The notes under the pieces were generated by a model. That model was not told where the DNA came from and ran no database searches. It worked only from the letters and a program-made list of their open reading frames with translations. A stretch of DNA of 64,000 nt from Bacillota bacterium (GTDB taxonomy: Bacteria > Bacillota > Bacilli > Paenibacillales > NBRC-103111): assembly GCA_023386955.1 (NCBI GenBank), contig JAEWIS010000058.1, forward strand, positions 17,598 to 81,597. Direction: 5' to 3'. How positions within the stretch are numbered: position 1 is the stretch's first letter; every line of letters starts with the position of its first letter. Below, one piece after another: positions 8,828 to 17,835 of the stretch. The translations under genes and the position numbers were made by a program.

Positions 8828-8873
8828 GAAAATATATTTACGAAAATTACATATTTTTAAGAAAATAATTTAC
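8828..8873 (-). promoter_or_regulatory. Repeated GTAA...TTTTC sites before the nag operon
   Basis: On the minus strand three direct repeats are seen: GTAAATTATTTTC, GTAATTTTC and GTAAATATATTTTC, in an AT-rich stretch 20-65 nt before the RpiR start codon. They are candidate operators for the RpiR protein. No clear -35/-10 pair can be chosen. Confidence 0.35.
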
Positions 8874-8976
8874 ATGCTTATCATATCAAATTCCCCTCCC
8901 GCCTGCAATACCCTGCCTGCTTGGCCCACTGATTTATGCTATAGTACAAGTAGAAAAGCATGATGGAAGGCAGGGA

Positions 8977-9879
8977 TTGGCATTGACCCTTTACCCCGCA
9001 AATAAGCAGCTGACCGATTATCCGCAAATTCAAGGGGAGTTCCCTTTTCTTCTGAGCATAAATGAGCTGACCCGCCCGTTTCCCGCCCACCGCCATGACT
9101 TTCTGGAATGTTCGCTGGTGCTGGAGGGAGAAGGCTGGGAGGTCGTGAATGGCATCCGCCACGAGATGTTGCCGGGGACATTTACCTTTTTGCTGCCGTT
9201 CCAGGTGCATGAGCTGGGGGTTGCCCCCGGCCAGGTTCTCCGGCTTTATAACTGCATGTTTGACAGGGAGTGGCTGACCTTCGGCATGAATGGGGGAGGG
9301 CTTCTGGGCAAGCTGCTATTCCGGGAGGAGGGCGGGGCTGCCTTTGTCCAACTGTCAGCTGAGGAGACGGCGGAGATTGCCGGGCTGTTCGGCAATATGG
9401 AGCGGGAGATAGCGGAAAAGGGCAGATGGTCCAGGGAGATGGTCCGCCTGAAGCTTTCGGAGCTCTTGATCCGCTTCGACCGGTTCTGCGGCCCACGGGG
9501 TATAATCCGGACCGGGGAGCTGCCGGAGCGCGGCTCCGTCTGGCCGGCCATCCGGCATATCCAGTACCACTACCGGGAGGAGCTGACCTTGGCAGGCCTG
9601 GCCAAGGAATTCGGCTTCAGCATTCCGTATCTAAGCGCGGAGATCAAGCGGAAAACCGGAATGAATTTTCTGGCGCTGCTCCATTCCATCCGGATTCAGC
9701 ATGCCTGCGGCCTGCTTTTGTCCACCTCTCTCACCGGGATGGATATTGCCGTGGAGGCGGGCTTTAATTCGTACAAAGCCTTCATGCGCAACTTCCGCGC
9801 CACCATGGGGATGACACCGGGCGAGTACCGCCGGGAGAACCATGAGTTCCGGGAGGGAAATGAACCGTCATCCCCATAA
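8977..9879 (+). CDS. AraC family transcriptional regulator (cupin sensor)
   Basis: 300 residues. N-terminal cupin-like ligand domain (PFPAHRHDFLECSLVLEGEGWEVVNG, then PGTFTFLLPFQVHELG) and two C-terminal helix-turn-helices (LTLAGLAKEFGFSIPYLSAEIKRKTG; GMDIAVEAGFNSYKAFMRNFRATMGMTPGEYR). The start is a TTG at 8977 after GGAAGG; a second TTG at 8983 is equally possible. TATAGT at 8940-8945 may be the -10 box. The gene diverges from the nag operon and may respond to a sugar handled nearby; the target is not evident. Confidence 0.88.
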   Translation: MALTLYPANKQLTDYPQIQGEFPFLLSINELTRPFPAHRHDFLECSLVLEGEGWEVVNGIRHEMLPGTFTFLLPFQVHELGVAPGQVLRLYNCMFDREWLTFGMNGGGLLGKLLFREEGGAAFVQLSAEETAEIAGLFGNMEREIAEKGRWSREMVRLKLSELLIRFDRFCGPRGIIRTGELPERGSVWPAIRHIQYHYREELTLAGLAKEFGFSIPYLSAEIKRKTGMNFLALLHSIRIQHACGLLLSTSLTGMDIAVEAGFNSYKAFMRNFRATMGMTPGEYRRENHEFREGNEPSSP

Positions 9880-10283
9880 GCGCCGGCAAGGTGCGGCCTT
9901 CTTCAGACGTTTGGGAATGCAGTTTTGTTCGAAAAGAACAGTGTCCTGACGCGGCTGATTCTGTAACGGAACTTAGCGACCGTTAGACGCGAAAAAAGCG
10001 GGGGTTGCTGACCTAACGGAACTCAAAGACGCTTAGCGGGGGTAAGCCGTCATGATGCGGCGGATATTCCCCTCTAAGCGCTTCTTAGTTCCGTTAAAAA
10101 TACAAACTCGTGATTTTGGGGCTGTAACGGCTTCTGAGTTCCGTTAGAAGCCAGCCGCCGATTCGACCACCTAACAACCGTCGCAGAGGAGAGGTGGGCA
10201 TAGGTGTCTTCTGCGTGACGGTAGCGCTGTACGTGTGTCGGTTGCTTAAGTGTAGCCCTACATGCGTGTTTTTTAACCCCTGC
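9880..10283. repeat. Gene-free gap with four TAACGG...CCGTTA repeats
   Basis: 404 bp without a credible gene. Copies of a ~24-bp element, roughly TAACGGAACT-n4-GACCGTTAG, are at 9964-9986, 10014-10038, 10072-10096 (inverted) and 10133-10147 (partial). TAACGG and CCGTTA arms make each a short hairpin. Related copies occur at 26649-26783 and 44553-44739. Nothing else recognisable. Confidence 0.7.
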
Positions 10284-10463
10284 TTATTGAGCCGGCTCCC
10301 ATTTGCACCGGATCGGAGAAACAATGGAATTGTCCGCCTTCAATTCTTTAAAGGCCTTGTCCACTTCCTTGCGGTCCAGACCGGTGGCTTTTTCCACTTC
10401 GCCTGCCGTAACCGGCTTGCCTGCAGCCTTCATGGCCTCCAGCACTTCTTGCTTTGCACTCAT
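10284..10463 (-). CDS. Small winged-helix DNA-binding protein
   Basis: 59 residues beginning MSAKQEVLEAMKAAGKPVTA and ending IRCKWEPAQ. The helix-turn-helix GKPVTAGEVEKATGLDRKEVDKAFKELKADNSIVSP has the look of a MarR/DprA-type winged helix. ATG 10463 is preceded by AAGGGGGTG; a GTG 9 nt upstream overlaps that site. Alone on the minus strand. It could be a stand-alone transcription factor; no partner is visible. Confidence 0.75.
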   Translation of the reverse strand: MSAKQEVLEAMKAAGKPVTAGEVEKATGLDRKEVDKAFKELKADNSIVSPIRCKWEPAQ

Positions 10464-10550
10464 CGTAAGCACCCCCTTTCATAAAGCTGCGCACCTTCTA
10501 TTCCAGGGGCCCGGTCTAGCCTCCCGTGTTTAGCACGCGTTAGCCAGCCG

Positions 10551-12488
10551 CTACCGGTTCTCGGAAGACGCCCACAGGCGCTTCGAGGACTTGCGCTCCT
10601 TCTTCACCGCGTACATTTTGAAATCCGCCTGCTTCAGAAGCGATTCCACATCCTCCCCATCCGAAGGATACAGGCTGATGCCGATGCTTGCCTGAACATT
10701 AATTTCCCGGGCGCCCATCTGAATGCTTTTGCGCAGATGCTCCGAAATATTCTCCACCGCCGCCAGAGCCTCCTGCATGGTCCCGATACCCGGCAGCAGC
10801 ATGGCAAATTCGTCCCCGCCCAGCCGCGCGGCGGAGAGACCCGACCGGGTCAGCTCATTCATCCGCCTGCCCAGCTCCCGGAGGACAATGTCCCCGTCCT
10901 CATGGCCGTAAGTGTCATTGATGAATTTCAGATCATCCATATCGATATAAATGACGGCGAATACTCCACCGGCGGCCTTGGCGGCTTCGATGGCCTTTTC
11001 CACCCGCTCATAGAACAGCTTCCGGTTGGACAAACCAGTCAGACTGTCGTTATAGGCCAAATAACTGATATAATCCTCCGCTTTTTTGCGCTCCGTAATG
11101 TCATGAATAATGGAATAGATAATGGACCGTTTGCCGAAGGGAACAGCCGAGGAGTGGATCTCCACATCCCGGATATCGCCGTCGGCCAGTTTATGCTTCA
11201 TGTGCAATACAGCGCTTTGCTCCTGCACAATGTGGCGGGCCATAGCCACTCCCTCCTGGAGGCTGGTGCCGTCCAGAGCGGTCAGCTTCATGGATTCGAA
11301 CTCCTTGAAGGAATAACCGTAGAATGCCAGCGCCGCGTTATTCACGGACAAAATTTGCAGCGACTCTGGGTCCACCAGGCACATCACGGCGGAATGCTTG
11401 TCGAACATAGCCCGGAAGCGCTCTTCACTCTCCCGGAGCTTCCGTTCAAATTCCTGATGGATGCGGATTTCCTCCTGGAGCCGGTTCTTCACGGCGATAT
11501 CCTGCCCGATCACCATAATACCCAGAATGTCACAGGTGCTTTTGTCCCTGATCCGGGAGAAGGAGAGGCGCAGCGGTATCATCCGCCCGGTGCTGCCCAT
11601 AAGATTGACCTCCGCATATGCGGTGGTATCGGAGGCAGTCTGTGCGTGCACAATGGTGTCAATGACATCCTTTTCCACACACAAATCCCGTAAGGGCAGA
11701 TCGCTCAGATCCTCTTGGCTGTATCCAAGGAGCCCCACCGTCCGGCGGTTGATCCGCTGGATCCGGCCTTCCGGGGAGAGCAGGAAGAAGGAATCCATCA
11801 TCTCCGTCAGAATCTCGTCATAGAGGACATGCTCCGACAAGGAGAACAAGCCGTAACGGTGGTTGGCTGCCGTTACGCCCAGGATTAGTGCAAGACTATA
11901 CAGCTGTCCTGCTGTGGACAAATCGGGGTAACCCAAAACCGGCAGGATAAACTGGGAGACGAAATTGGCCGCAAAGGTCAAGGTGGCACTGGCCAGCACC
12001 AGATTCAGCTGCTTGCGCTGGCGGCCGCTCCGGCTATTCAGCCGCATATGGAGGACAATGCCCAGCGCTGCCAGCTGGTAAACCACATCGTAGCCGCTGT
12101 CCAGCCATTGAAACACCAGCCCGGTTATTCCGGATGTGCCTGATTCGGCACCCATCATGAATACCCGCATGAACAAAAGGACAGCCGGAAGCACATAGAG
12201 CAAAGCCTGGGGAAGCGGCTTCTGGAACAATGGGATCCGGGCGAACCGGAGGGTGGTGTGAAGCACCAGCGCACTGAACAAACACCAGCCCACCGAGGAA
12301 AGCTTGACCCAAAACACGGAATTCTCCATGTAAACAAAAGCATACGCCAAGGACCAAACCGCCAGACTCAAACAAGTCAACGAAAACAGAATGCTGACGG
12401 CGTTTAATTTATATTTGGCTACCGGGTAAATTCCGGCTATGAGATACACCACAAACGCGGTGAGGGAGAATAGGGTATAGGCGGTCAT
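10551..12488 (-). CDS. 7TM-PAS-PAS-GGDEF diguanylate cyclase
   Basis: 645-residue membrane signalling protein that should make cyclic-di-GMP. Residues 1-210 form seven hydrophobic segments of the histidine-kinase-type 7TM sensor; PAS domains lie at about 220-335 (SLSEHVLYDEILTEMMDSFFLL) and 350-465 (EERFRAMFDKHSAVMCL), and GGDEF at 470-635. The active-site GGDEF is intact at 557-561 with the metal-binding ...VIYIDMDDLKFINDTYGHEDGD segment before it. The product-inhibition site (RxxD nine residues upstream of GGDEF) reads R-S-G-L and so lacks its Asp. The neighbouring minus-strand gene upstream is an HD-GYP protein, 33 nt away, so cyclase and phosphodiesterase are probably co-expressed. Confidence 0.92.
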   Translation of the reverse strand: MTAYTLFSLTAFVVYLIAGIYPVAKYKLNAVSILFSLTCLSLAVWSLAYAFVYMENSVFWVKLSSVGWCLFSALVLHTTLRFARIPLFQKPLPQALLYVLPAVLLFMRVFMMGAESGTSGITGLVFQWLDSGYDVVYQLAALGIVLHMRLNSRSGRQRKQLNLVLASATLTFAANFVSQFILPVLGYPDLSTAGQLYSLALILGVTAANHRYGLFSLSEHVLYDEILTEMMDSFFLLSPEGRIQRINRRTVGLLGYSQEDLSDLPLRDLCVEKDVIDTIVHAQTASDTTAYAEVNLMGSTGRMIPLRLSFSRIRDKSTCDILGIMVIGQDIAVKNRLQEEIRIHQEFERKLRESEERFRAMFDKHSAVMCLVDPESLQILSVNNAALAFYGYSFKEFESMKLTALDGTSLQEGVAMARHIVQEQSAVLHMKHKLADGDIRDVEIHSSAVPFGKRSIIYSIIHDITERKKAEDYISYLAYNDSLTGLSNRKLFYERVEKAIEAAKAAGGVFAVIYIDMDDLKFINDTYGHEDGDIVLRELGRRMNELTRSGLSAARLGGDEFAMLLPGIGTMQEALAAVENISEHLRKSIQMGAREINVQASIGISLYPSDGEDVESLLKQADFKMYAVKKERKSSKRLWASSENR

Positions 12489-12521
12489 AGGGGAAATTCA
12501 AATCCTCCTCTAAAGATTCCG

Positions 12522-14303
12522 TTAACCGGCTCCATGATTATGCTGATCCTGCCCGCCGTCCAGCAGCATCACGAATACCCGCACCACACGGGCATCAAAC
12601 TGGGTGCCGGCCTGGCGCTCCAGCTCCCGGAAGGCCTCCTCCGGCGACATCATCTTCTTCCGGTAAGGGCGGACACTGGTCATCGCGTCATAAGCGTCGG
12701 CTACGGATACAATCTTGGACAGGAGTCCGATTTCGCTGCCCTTAAGGCCGCGGGGATAACCGGTTCCGTCCACCCGTTCGTGGTGCTCGTGCACAATTTT
12801 ACGGCTGTTGTCCAGAAAATGCAGACCCTCCAGAAGCTTGTCCCCAATGGCGGGATGCTTTTTCATCATTTCGAACTCCTCGGGGCCGAAGCTGCCTTGG
12901 TTGTTCAGGATATGCTCGGGGATGCCGATTTTGCCGATGTCGTGGAGAATGCTGCCGAAGCGGAGATCGTGAAGCTCCTGGCGGCTCAGCTTCATGGCCC
13001 GTCCGATGGCCAGGGAATAATCCATGACCCGTTCGCAATGGCCCCGGGTATAGGCGTCCTTGACTTCAATGGCGTTGACCAGAGCCCGGACCGTTTCAAA
13101 ATAACTGCTCTGGTTTTCCCGGAGGCTGTTCTCCAGCTCATGCTGGATGCGGCCCCGCTCCTCCAGCAGCTCCCGGATTTCGCCGGCCATCTGCTCCACT
13201 TTTCTGCCCAACAGAGCAAATTCGTCATTAGAGCGGATGTCCAGGCTTACCTCATAATCACCTCTGGCGATTTTCTGGATGCCGGAGGCAATGCTCTGGA
13301 TGGGCCGGGTGATGGCTCGGGACCGGTAGAAGCCGTAACTGCCGGCGATACAGGCCGCTGCAAGCACCAATATGGTAGATACGAGAAGATTCCTCAGCAG
13401 GGATTGACGGAGGCTGTCCTCGTTGTAAATAATCTCGATAACGTTGATTTCATTGCTCCCTGCGGCATTCACCAGCCGGTAGGGGACATATTGATGAATG
13501 GCCTTTTTTCCTCCGTAAACAATCTCTGTTTCCACTGTTTCTAAGGTATCCTTGGCTTGGACAAAAGCAGGGAGATGCTCCCCCTCCACCCGGTAATTCA
13601 GCCCGCTGCCGTCCTTCTTGTAGGAAACCCCCAGATAATCGTAGAGGATCACCCGGTCGATAAACGGATTTTCCTGGACAACCGCCGTTTCGAAGTTATC
13701 GAAGGTGCTGGTTTTTAGCATGAGGAGGCGCGGGTCAATGAGGGTGCCCGTCTCAAAAATGTATTGCCCGTCCCCGGAGGGAAGATAGCAAAATTTAGTC
13801 AGATTGGACTCGTTCAGGGACAGGCTGATCCGTGACCCGGCGAAGCCTCCCTCCCGCACCACTCCGTCGAGATAGCGGGTAAAGTCGCTGTACGGCTGGA
13901 AGTTCAGACCGATATCGCCCGGATTGGTGGCGGCAATAACCGTATAGCTCCGGTCAATGATATACAGATCCATATCCGGCTTGTCCGCAATAAAAGGCTG
14001 CAGATCGAAGCCGATCCCCCCGTTCTGCAGATAACGGGTCCGCACCGCCTCCAGTATGGGCTGCGCCTCCTCTTCCATGGGACGCTCCACCAGCAGGTTC
14101 ATCTGGTCGGCATCCGCCACGGTATTCCTGATCCGCTCCTCAATCATCCTCCGGTTCTGCCGGAAATTATCCTCAAGCAGATGTTTCACAAAGAAAAATT
14201 GGAAGGCGCCCATCAGACCGGACATGAGCAGAACAACGCTGAACAGCAGGAGTCCGAGCTTAAGCTTGAAGGGATAAAGAGATGGACGGCTCAGGGAAAG
14301 CAT
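12522..14303 (-). CDS. Cache-HAMP-HD-GYP cyclic-di-GMP phosphodiesterase
   Basis: 593 residues. An N-terminal membrane segment (LKLGLLLFSVVLLMSGLMG) and a second one near residue 290-312 flank a ~240-residue extracytoplasmic dCache-like sensor; then HAMP (SRAITRPIQSIASGIQKIARGDYEVSL), a short coiled coil, and HD-GYP. The catalytic HD (SILHDIGKIGIPEHIL) and HHERVDGTGYP motifs are complete, so hydrolysis of c-di-GMP is expected. I choose ATG 14303 over an upstream in-frame ATG at 14396 because the membrane segment then begins near residue 14 and the AT-rich TATACAAT stretch upstream looks like a -10 box. First gene of a pair with the GGDEF protein. Confidence 0.88.
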   Translation of the reverse strand: MLSLSRPSLYPFKLKLGLLLFSVVLLMSGLMGAFQFFFVKHLLEDNFRQNRRMIEERIRNTVADADQMNLLVERPMEEEAQPILEAVRTRYLQNGGIGFDLQPFIADKPDMDLYIIDRSYTVIAATNPGDIGLNFQPYSDFTRYLDGVVREGGFAGSRISLSLNESNLTKFCYLPSGDGQYIFETGTLIDPRLLMLKTSTFDNFETAVVQENPFIDRVILYDYLGVSYKKDGSGLNYRVEGEHLPAFVQAKDTLETVETEIVYGGKKAIHQYVPYRLVNAAGSNEINVIEIIYNEDSLRQSLLRNLLVSTILVLAAACIAGSYGFYRSRAITRPIQSIASGIQKIARGDYEVSLDIRSNDEFALLGRKVEQMAGEIRELLEERGRIQHELENSLRENQSSYFETVRALVNAIEVKDAYTRGHCERVMDYSLAIGRAMKLSRQELHDLRFGSILHDIGKIGIPEHILNNQGSFGPEEFEMMKKHPAIGDKLLEGLHFLDNSRKIVHEHHERVDGTGYPRGLKGSEIGLLSKIVSVADAYDAMTSVRPYRKKMMSPEEAFRELERQAGTQFDARVVRVFVMLLDGGQDQHNHGAG

Positions 14304-14493
14304 GGATGGGGGGATCACCTGCCAGAAGATAATGGATGGGGAGCTTGAAAGATATATATGTATTGTATATAGAATTCGGGAAAAAGGATATATCATCTAT
14401 AAAAAATCAACCTGTTTTCTAAATTCCGCCTCATTGTAAACACTTACAGGAAAAGGGATAATGACCGTATCAAAGCATAAGGGGGATTTGTTT

Positions 14494-15852
14494 ATGAAAC
14501 AACGGTTCAAATGGATCAATCTGGCGCTGGCAGGCACCCTGACGTTGGGGCTGGCGGCATGCGGCGGCAACAGCTCCGGTGAAGGAAGTGCAAGTCCCGA
14601 TGCCTCCAAGGCACCGGCCGCCACCAAGGAAACCTCCTCCGGGTCCAAGGGGGACAAAATCACCATTACCTTCCAGAACATTTATCCTGATCCCACCGAT
14701 CCCAAAAACGGCCTGATGAAAAAAATCGTCTCGGCTTATGAGTCGGAGCACCCCAACATCAAGATTGAGCTGGATTCCCTGAATACCGACCAGCAGAAGC
14801 TGAAGCTGAAAACCCAAGCGGCCTCCAATGAGGTGCCGGACATTACCATCGTGAATCCGTCGGCACAGATGAAGCCGTATGTGGATGCCAAGCTCCTGGC
14901 CCCCCTGAATGACATGGTGGAGCAAAACGGCCTGAAGGCCACCTTCCAGGAAGGCATTCTCGATTATTATACCTTCGACAAAAACCTGTACGCCCTGCCG
15001 GACGGAAATAACATCGCGGTCGTCTTCTACAATAAAGAGCTGTTCGCCCAGGCTGGAGTTAAGGTGCCGTCTACCTTCGAGGAAATGGTGAGTGCGGTTA
15101 AAACCCTCAAGGAGAAGAAAATCACCCCCATGGCTATCGGCGAAAAGGATACCTGGACCGGCTCCTTCCTGTTCATGAACATGCTGCTGCGCACCAATAA
15201 CGGACCGGGTTTCCTCTCCGACGTAATTGCCGGCAAAAGAACCTTCGAGGACCCGGCGTTTGTGGAAGCCATCGATGCTTTCCAATCCCTTGTGCAGGCA
15301 GGTGCCTTCCAGGAGGGCGCCACCTCCTTTGATTACAATGCAGGGGAAAACCTGTTCAAAACCGGGAAAGCGGCCATGTACTTTATGGGCAGCTGGGCTA
15401 CCGGCGGCATAGAAACCTCCTCCGTCAACGGCAAGGTAGGGGTGTTCAAATTCCCGACCATCAACGGCAAGGGCAATGCCAATGAATTTATGCTGGCACC
15501 GGGTAGCGCCTTCGCCATCTCCGCCAACAGCAAACACCTGAAGGAAACCAAGGACTTCCTGAATTACTTCATGCTGAATTTCCCCAAGGAAGCCTTTAAG
15601 GTGAAGGGTGCCGTAGGTTTGGCGCAAAAGGTGGAGGGCGATTTCAAGGCCAACGGCTATTCGGACATGGCCATCGAAGTGATGAATCTGTTCAAGGATG
15701 TGAAGGGCGGCGACCTGGCTTTTGACAACACCATGAACCCGGGCACAGCCCAAGGGCACCTGCAAAGCATCCAGAACCTGTTTGTCCAAAAGATGGATTC
15801 CAAGGTAACCGCCAAGGAGCATCAAACCGCGTATCAGTCCAACAACAAATAA
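14494..15852 (+). CDS. ABC sugar transporter, solute-binding lipoprotein
   Basis: 452 residues, family-1 extracellular solute-binding protein. Signal peptide with lipobox LAAC (Cys23), followed by a Ser/Gly/Ala linker, so it is membrane-anchored outside the cell. Landmarks include ITITFQNIYPD, ALPDGNNIAVVFYNKELFAQAGV, TPMAIGEKDTWTG and KAAMYFMGSW, typical of oligosaccharide binders. ATG 14494 follows AAGGGGGAT with 6-7 nt; an upstream in-frame ATG at 14461 would spoil the signal peptide. Two permeases and a two-component system follow in the same direction, giving a complete importer apart from the ATPase. Confidence 0.93.
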   Translation: MKQRFKWINLALAGTLTLGLAACGGNSSGEGSASPDASKAPAATKETSSGSKGDKITITFQNIYPDPTDPKNGLMKKIVSAYESEHPNIKIELDSLNTDQQKLKLKTQAASNEVPDITIVNPSAQMKPYVDAKLLAPLNDMVEQNGLKATFQEGILDYYTFDKNLYALPDGNNIAVVFYNKELFAQAGVKVPSTFEEMVSAVKTLKEKKITPMAIGEKDTWTGSFLFMNMLLRTNNGPGFLSDVIAGKRTFEDPAFVEAIDAFQSLVQAGAFQEGATSFDYNAGENLFKTGKAAMYFMGSWATGGIETSSVNGKVGVFKFPTINGKGNANEFMLAPGSAFAISANSKHLKETKDFLNYFMLNFPKEAFKVKGAVGLAQKVEGDFKANGYSDMAIEVMNLFKDVKGGDLAFDNTMNPGTAQGHLQSIQNLFVQKMDSKVTAKEHQTAYQSNNK

Positions 15853-15925
15853 GAGACAGCCAAAAAAGGCGGTGGAGGGGGGAGCGGACCTCTTCCACCG
15901 CTATCTGTTCGAGGAGGGAAACCAT

Positions 15926-16816
15926 ATGAACGTATTGCGCGTATCCAAGCTGACCATCGGACTGTTTGTGCTGCCCTGTCTGCTTCTATACAGCTGCCTG
16001 GTGTTTGTGCCCATCGGGGTGTCCATTTACAGCGGGCTCTTGGACTGGAACGGCATCGGCCAGGCGCATTTTGTGGGGCTGGACAATTTCCGGACCCTGC
16101 TGTTTCACGATCCCGTCTTTTGGCCGGCGGTGAAACGGACCCTGAATTTCGCCCTCTTCTCTATGGCGGAAATTCCCGTGGCGCTGCTGTTGGCCATCTT
16201 GCTGAACCGTTTTGTGAAGAAGCCGAATTTTCTCGTGTCCAGCTATTTTATGCCGGTTATTCTGTCGGTGGTCATTATCGGCCAATTGTGGAAAACCATC
16301 TATAATCCTGCCTCCATGGGCGGCATGCTCAACCAGCTGCTGGAGCTGGTGGGGCTGTCGGGCCTGACCCGGAGCTGGCTGACCGACCCGTCGGTAGCCA
16401 TGATCGCCCTTTATTTTGTGGCCCTGTGGCAATATCTCGGCTACCATACCTTAATCCAGTTCACCGGCATCCAGAATATCCCTGCCGATATTTACGAGGC
16501 TGCGCGGATTGACGGCGCAGAGGGCTGGAAGGCGGACTGGCATATCACCCTGCCCATGAATATTCCGATTTTCAAAATATCCATTGTCCTGGCCTTTATC
16601 GGCTCCCTCCAGGCCTTCGACATGATTATGGTTATGACCGCAGGAGGCCCGGCCCACGCCACGGACGTGATCTCCACCCATATGTACAACATGTCCTTCC
16701 TGTCCATGAAATACGGCTACGGCAGCTCCATTGCCACCTTCCTGGTGGTGCTGTGTTTGGGGGCCACCGTCATCATCAACATGCTGTTCAACCGCCTCGA
16801 GCGGAAATATTCCTGA
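15926..16816 (+). CDS. Sugar ABC transporter permease (MalF-like)
   Basis: 296 residues with six membrane segments. The EAA loop for ATPase contact reads YEAARIDGAEGWKADWHITLPM near residue 190-212. ATG 15926 is preceded by GAGGAGGG. It lies 73 nt after the lipoprotein gene and 18 nt before the second permease; inner-membrane channel half of the importer. Confidence 0.95.
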   Translation: MNVLRVSKLTIGLFVLPCLLLYSCLVFVPIGVSIYSGLLDWNGIGQAHFVGLDNFRTLLFHDPVFWPAVKRTLNFALFSMAEIPVALLLAILLNRFVKKPNFLVSSYFMPVILSVVIIGQLWKTIYNPASMGGMLNQLLELVGLSGLTRSWLTDPSVAMIALYFVALWQYLGYHTLIQFTGIQNIPADIYEAARIDGAEGWKADWHITLPMNIPIFKISIVLAFIGSLQAFDMIMVMTAGGPAHATDVISTHMYNMSFLSMKYGYGSSIATFLVVLCLGATVIINMLFNRLERKYS

Positions 16817-16834
16817 AGAAAGGAGGCAATGCCC

Positions 16835-17713
16835 ATGAATTCCGCCGCAACCGCCACTGTGAAGCCTGTTGCTTCCCGCGTCAGGAAACGCCTGTCGCCG
16901 GTTAAGCTGCTTGTGTATCTGTTGTTCGGCATCCTGCTGGTCACCCAGCTGTATCCGCTGGTTTGGCTGGTGCTGTATTCGCTGAAAACCAACGAGGAAA
17001 TCCTGTCGGGGAGCTTCTTCGCTCTGCCCCATGTGCCCCAATGGGAAAACTTTCGCAATGCCATCGAAGCCGGAAGCTACTTCCGGTACCTGTTCAACAG
17101 CGTCAAGGTCACCTTCATTACCATGGGAAGTGTGCTCCTGTTAAGCTCCATGGTGGCCTTTGCCATCAGCCGGTTCCGCTGGCGCTACGGACAGGCGGTG
17201 ATGGTGCTGTTCCTCATCGGCATGATGATTCCCATGCAGGCCACACTGCTTCCTTTGATGAAAATGTTCAAGCAAATTTCCGTTCTCAATACCCACTGGG
17301 CGCTGATTCTGCCGTACATCGCCTTTCAGACGCCCATCGCCGTTTTTATTCTGAGCGGCTTCATGAAGACCATTCCCCACGAAATCGAGGAATCGGCGGT
17401 AGTGGACGGAGCGGGCATCTTCCGGATTTTCTTCCACATCACCGTGCCGGTTTCGGTGCCGCCGATGATGACTGTGTCCATCCTCACCTTCATTAATGTC
17501 TGGAATGAATATATTCTGGCCGCCACCTTTATCTCCAAGCAGGCCTTGAAGACGCTGCCCTTCGGGGTGAACAGCTTCGTCAGCCAGTATTCCGTCAACT
17601 ACGGGGCCATTGGTGCCTTTCTGGTGCTGGGGGCGCTGCCGGTGGTGATCATTTATTTCCTGCTGGCGGATAAAATAACCAAGGGTATGGTTGCCGGGGC
17701 GGTCAAAGGGTAA
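16835..17713 (+). CDS. Sugar ABC transporter permease (MalG-like)
   Basis: 292 residues, six membrane segments, EAA loop EIEESAVVDGAGIFRIFFHITVP near 185-208. ATG 16835 has AAAGGAGG 8 nt upstream; the ATG at 16829 is too close to that site. Pairs with the preceding permease. No ATP-binding subunit is encoded nearby, as is usual for Firmicutes importers energised by a shared MsmX-type ATPase (inference). Confidence 0.95.
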   Translation: MNSAATATVKPVASRVRKRLSPVKLLVYLLFGILLVTQLYPLVWLVLYSLKTNEEILSGSFFALPHVPQWENFRNAIEAGSYFRYLFNSVKVTFITMGSVLLLSSMVAFAISRFRWRYGQAVMVLFLIGMMIPMQATLLPLMKMFKQISVLNTHWALILPYIAFQTPIAVFILSGFMKTIPHEIEESAVVDGAGIFRIFFHITVPVSVPPMMTVSILTFINVWNEYILAATFISKQALKTLPFGVNSFVSQYSVNYGAIGAFLVLGALPVVIIYFLLADKITKGMVAGAVKG

Positions 17714-17835
17714 GACGGCCAGATCACTTCAGCAGGGCCTTCGGCAGGTTCAGCCGGCTTGTCCGGTCTCTCCCGCAGCGCCAGGGTTCCATGCTACAAT
17801 AGAGCTACAAAGCAGTGCTTCTCGGAGGACCTCCC

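Noticed and set aside
14470..15825. 451-codon antisense frame over the solute-binding protein gene.
   Set aside because: His/Gly-rich translation typical of the opposite strand of a GC-rich gene, with no domain.
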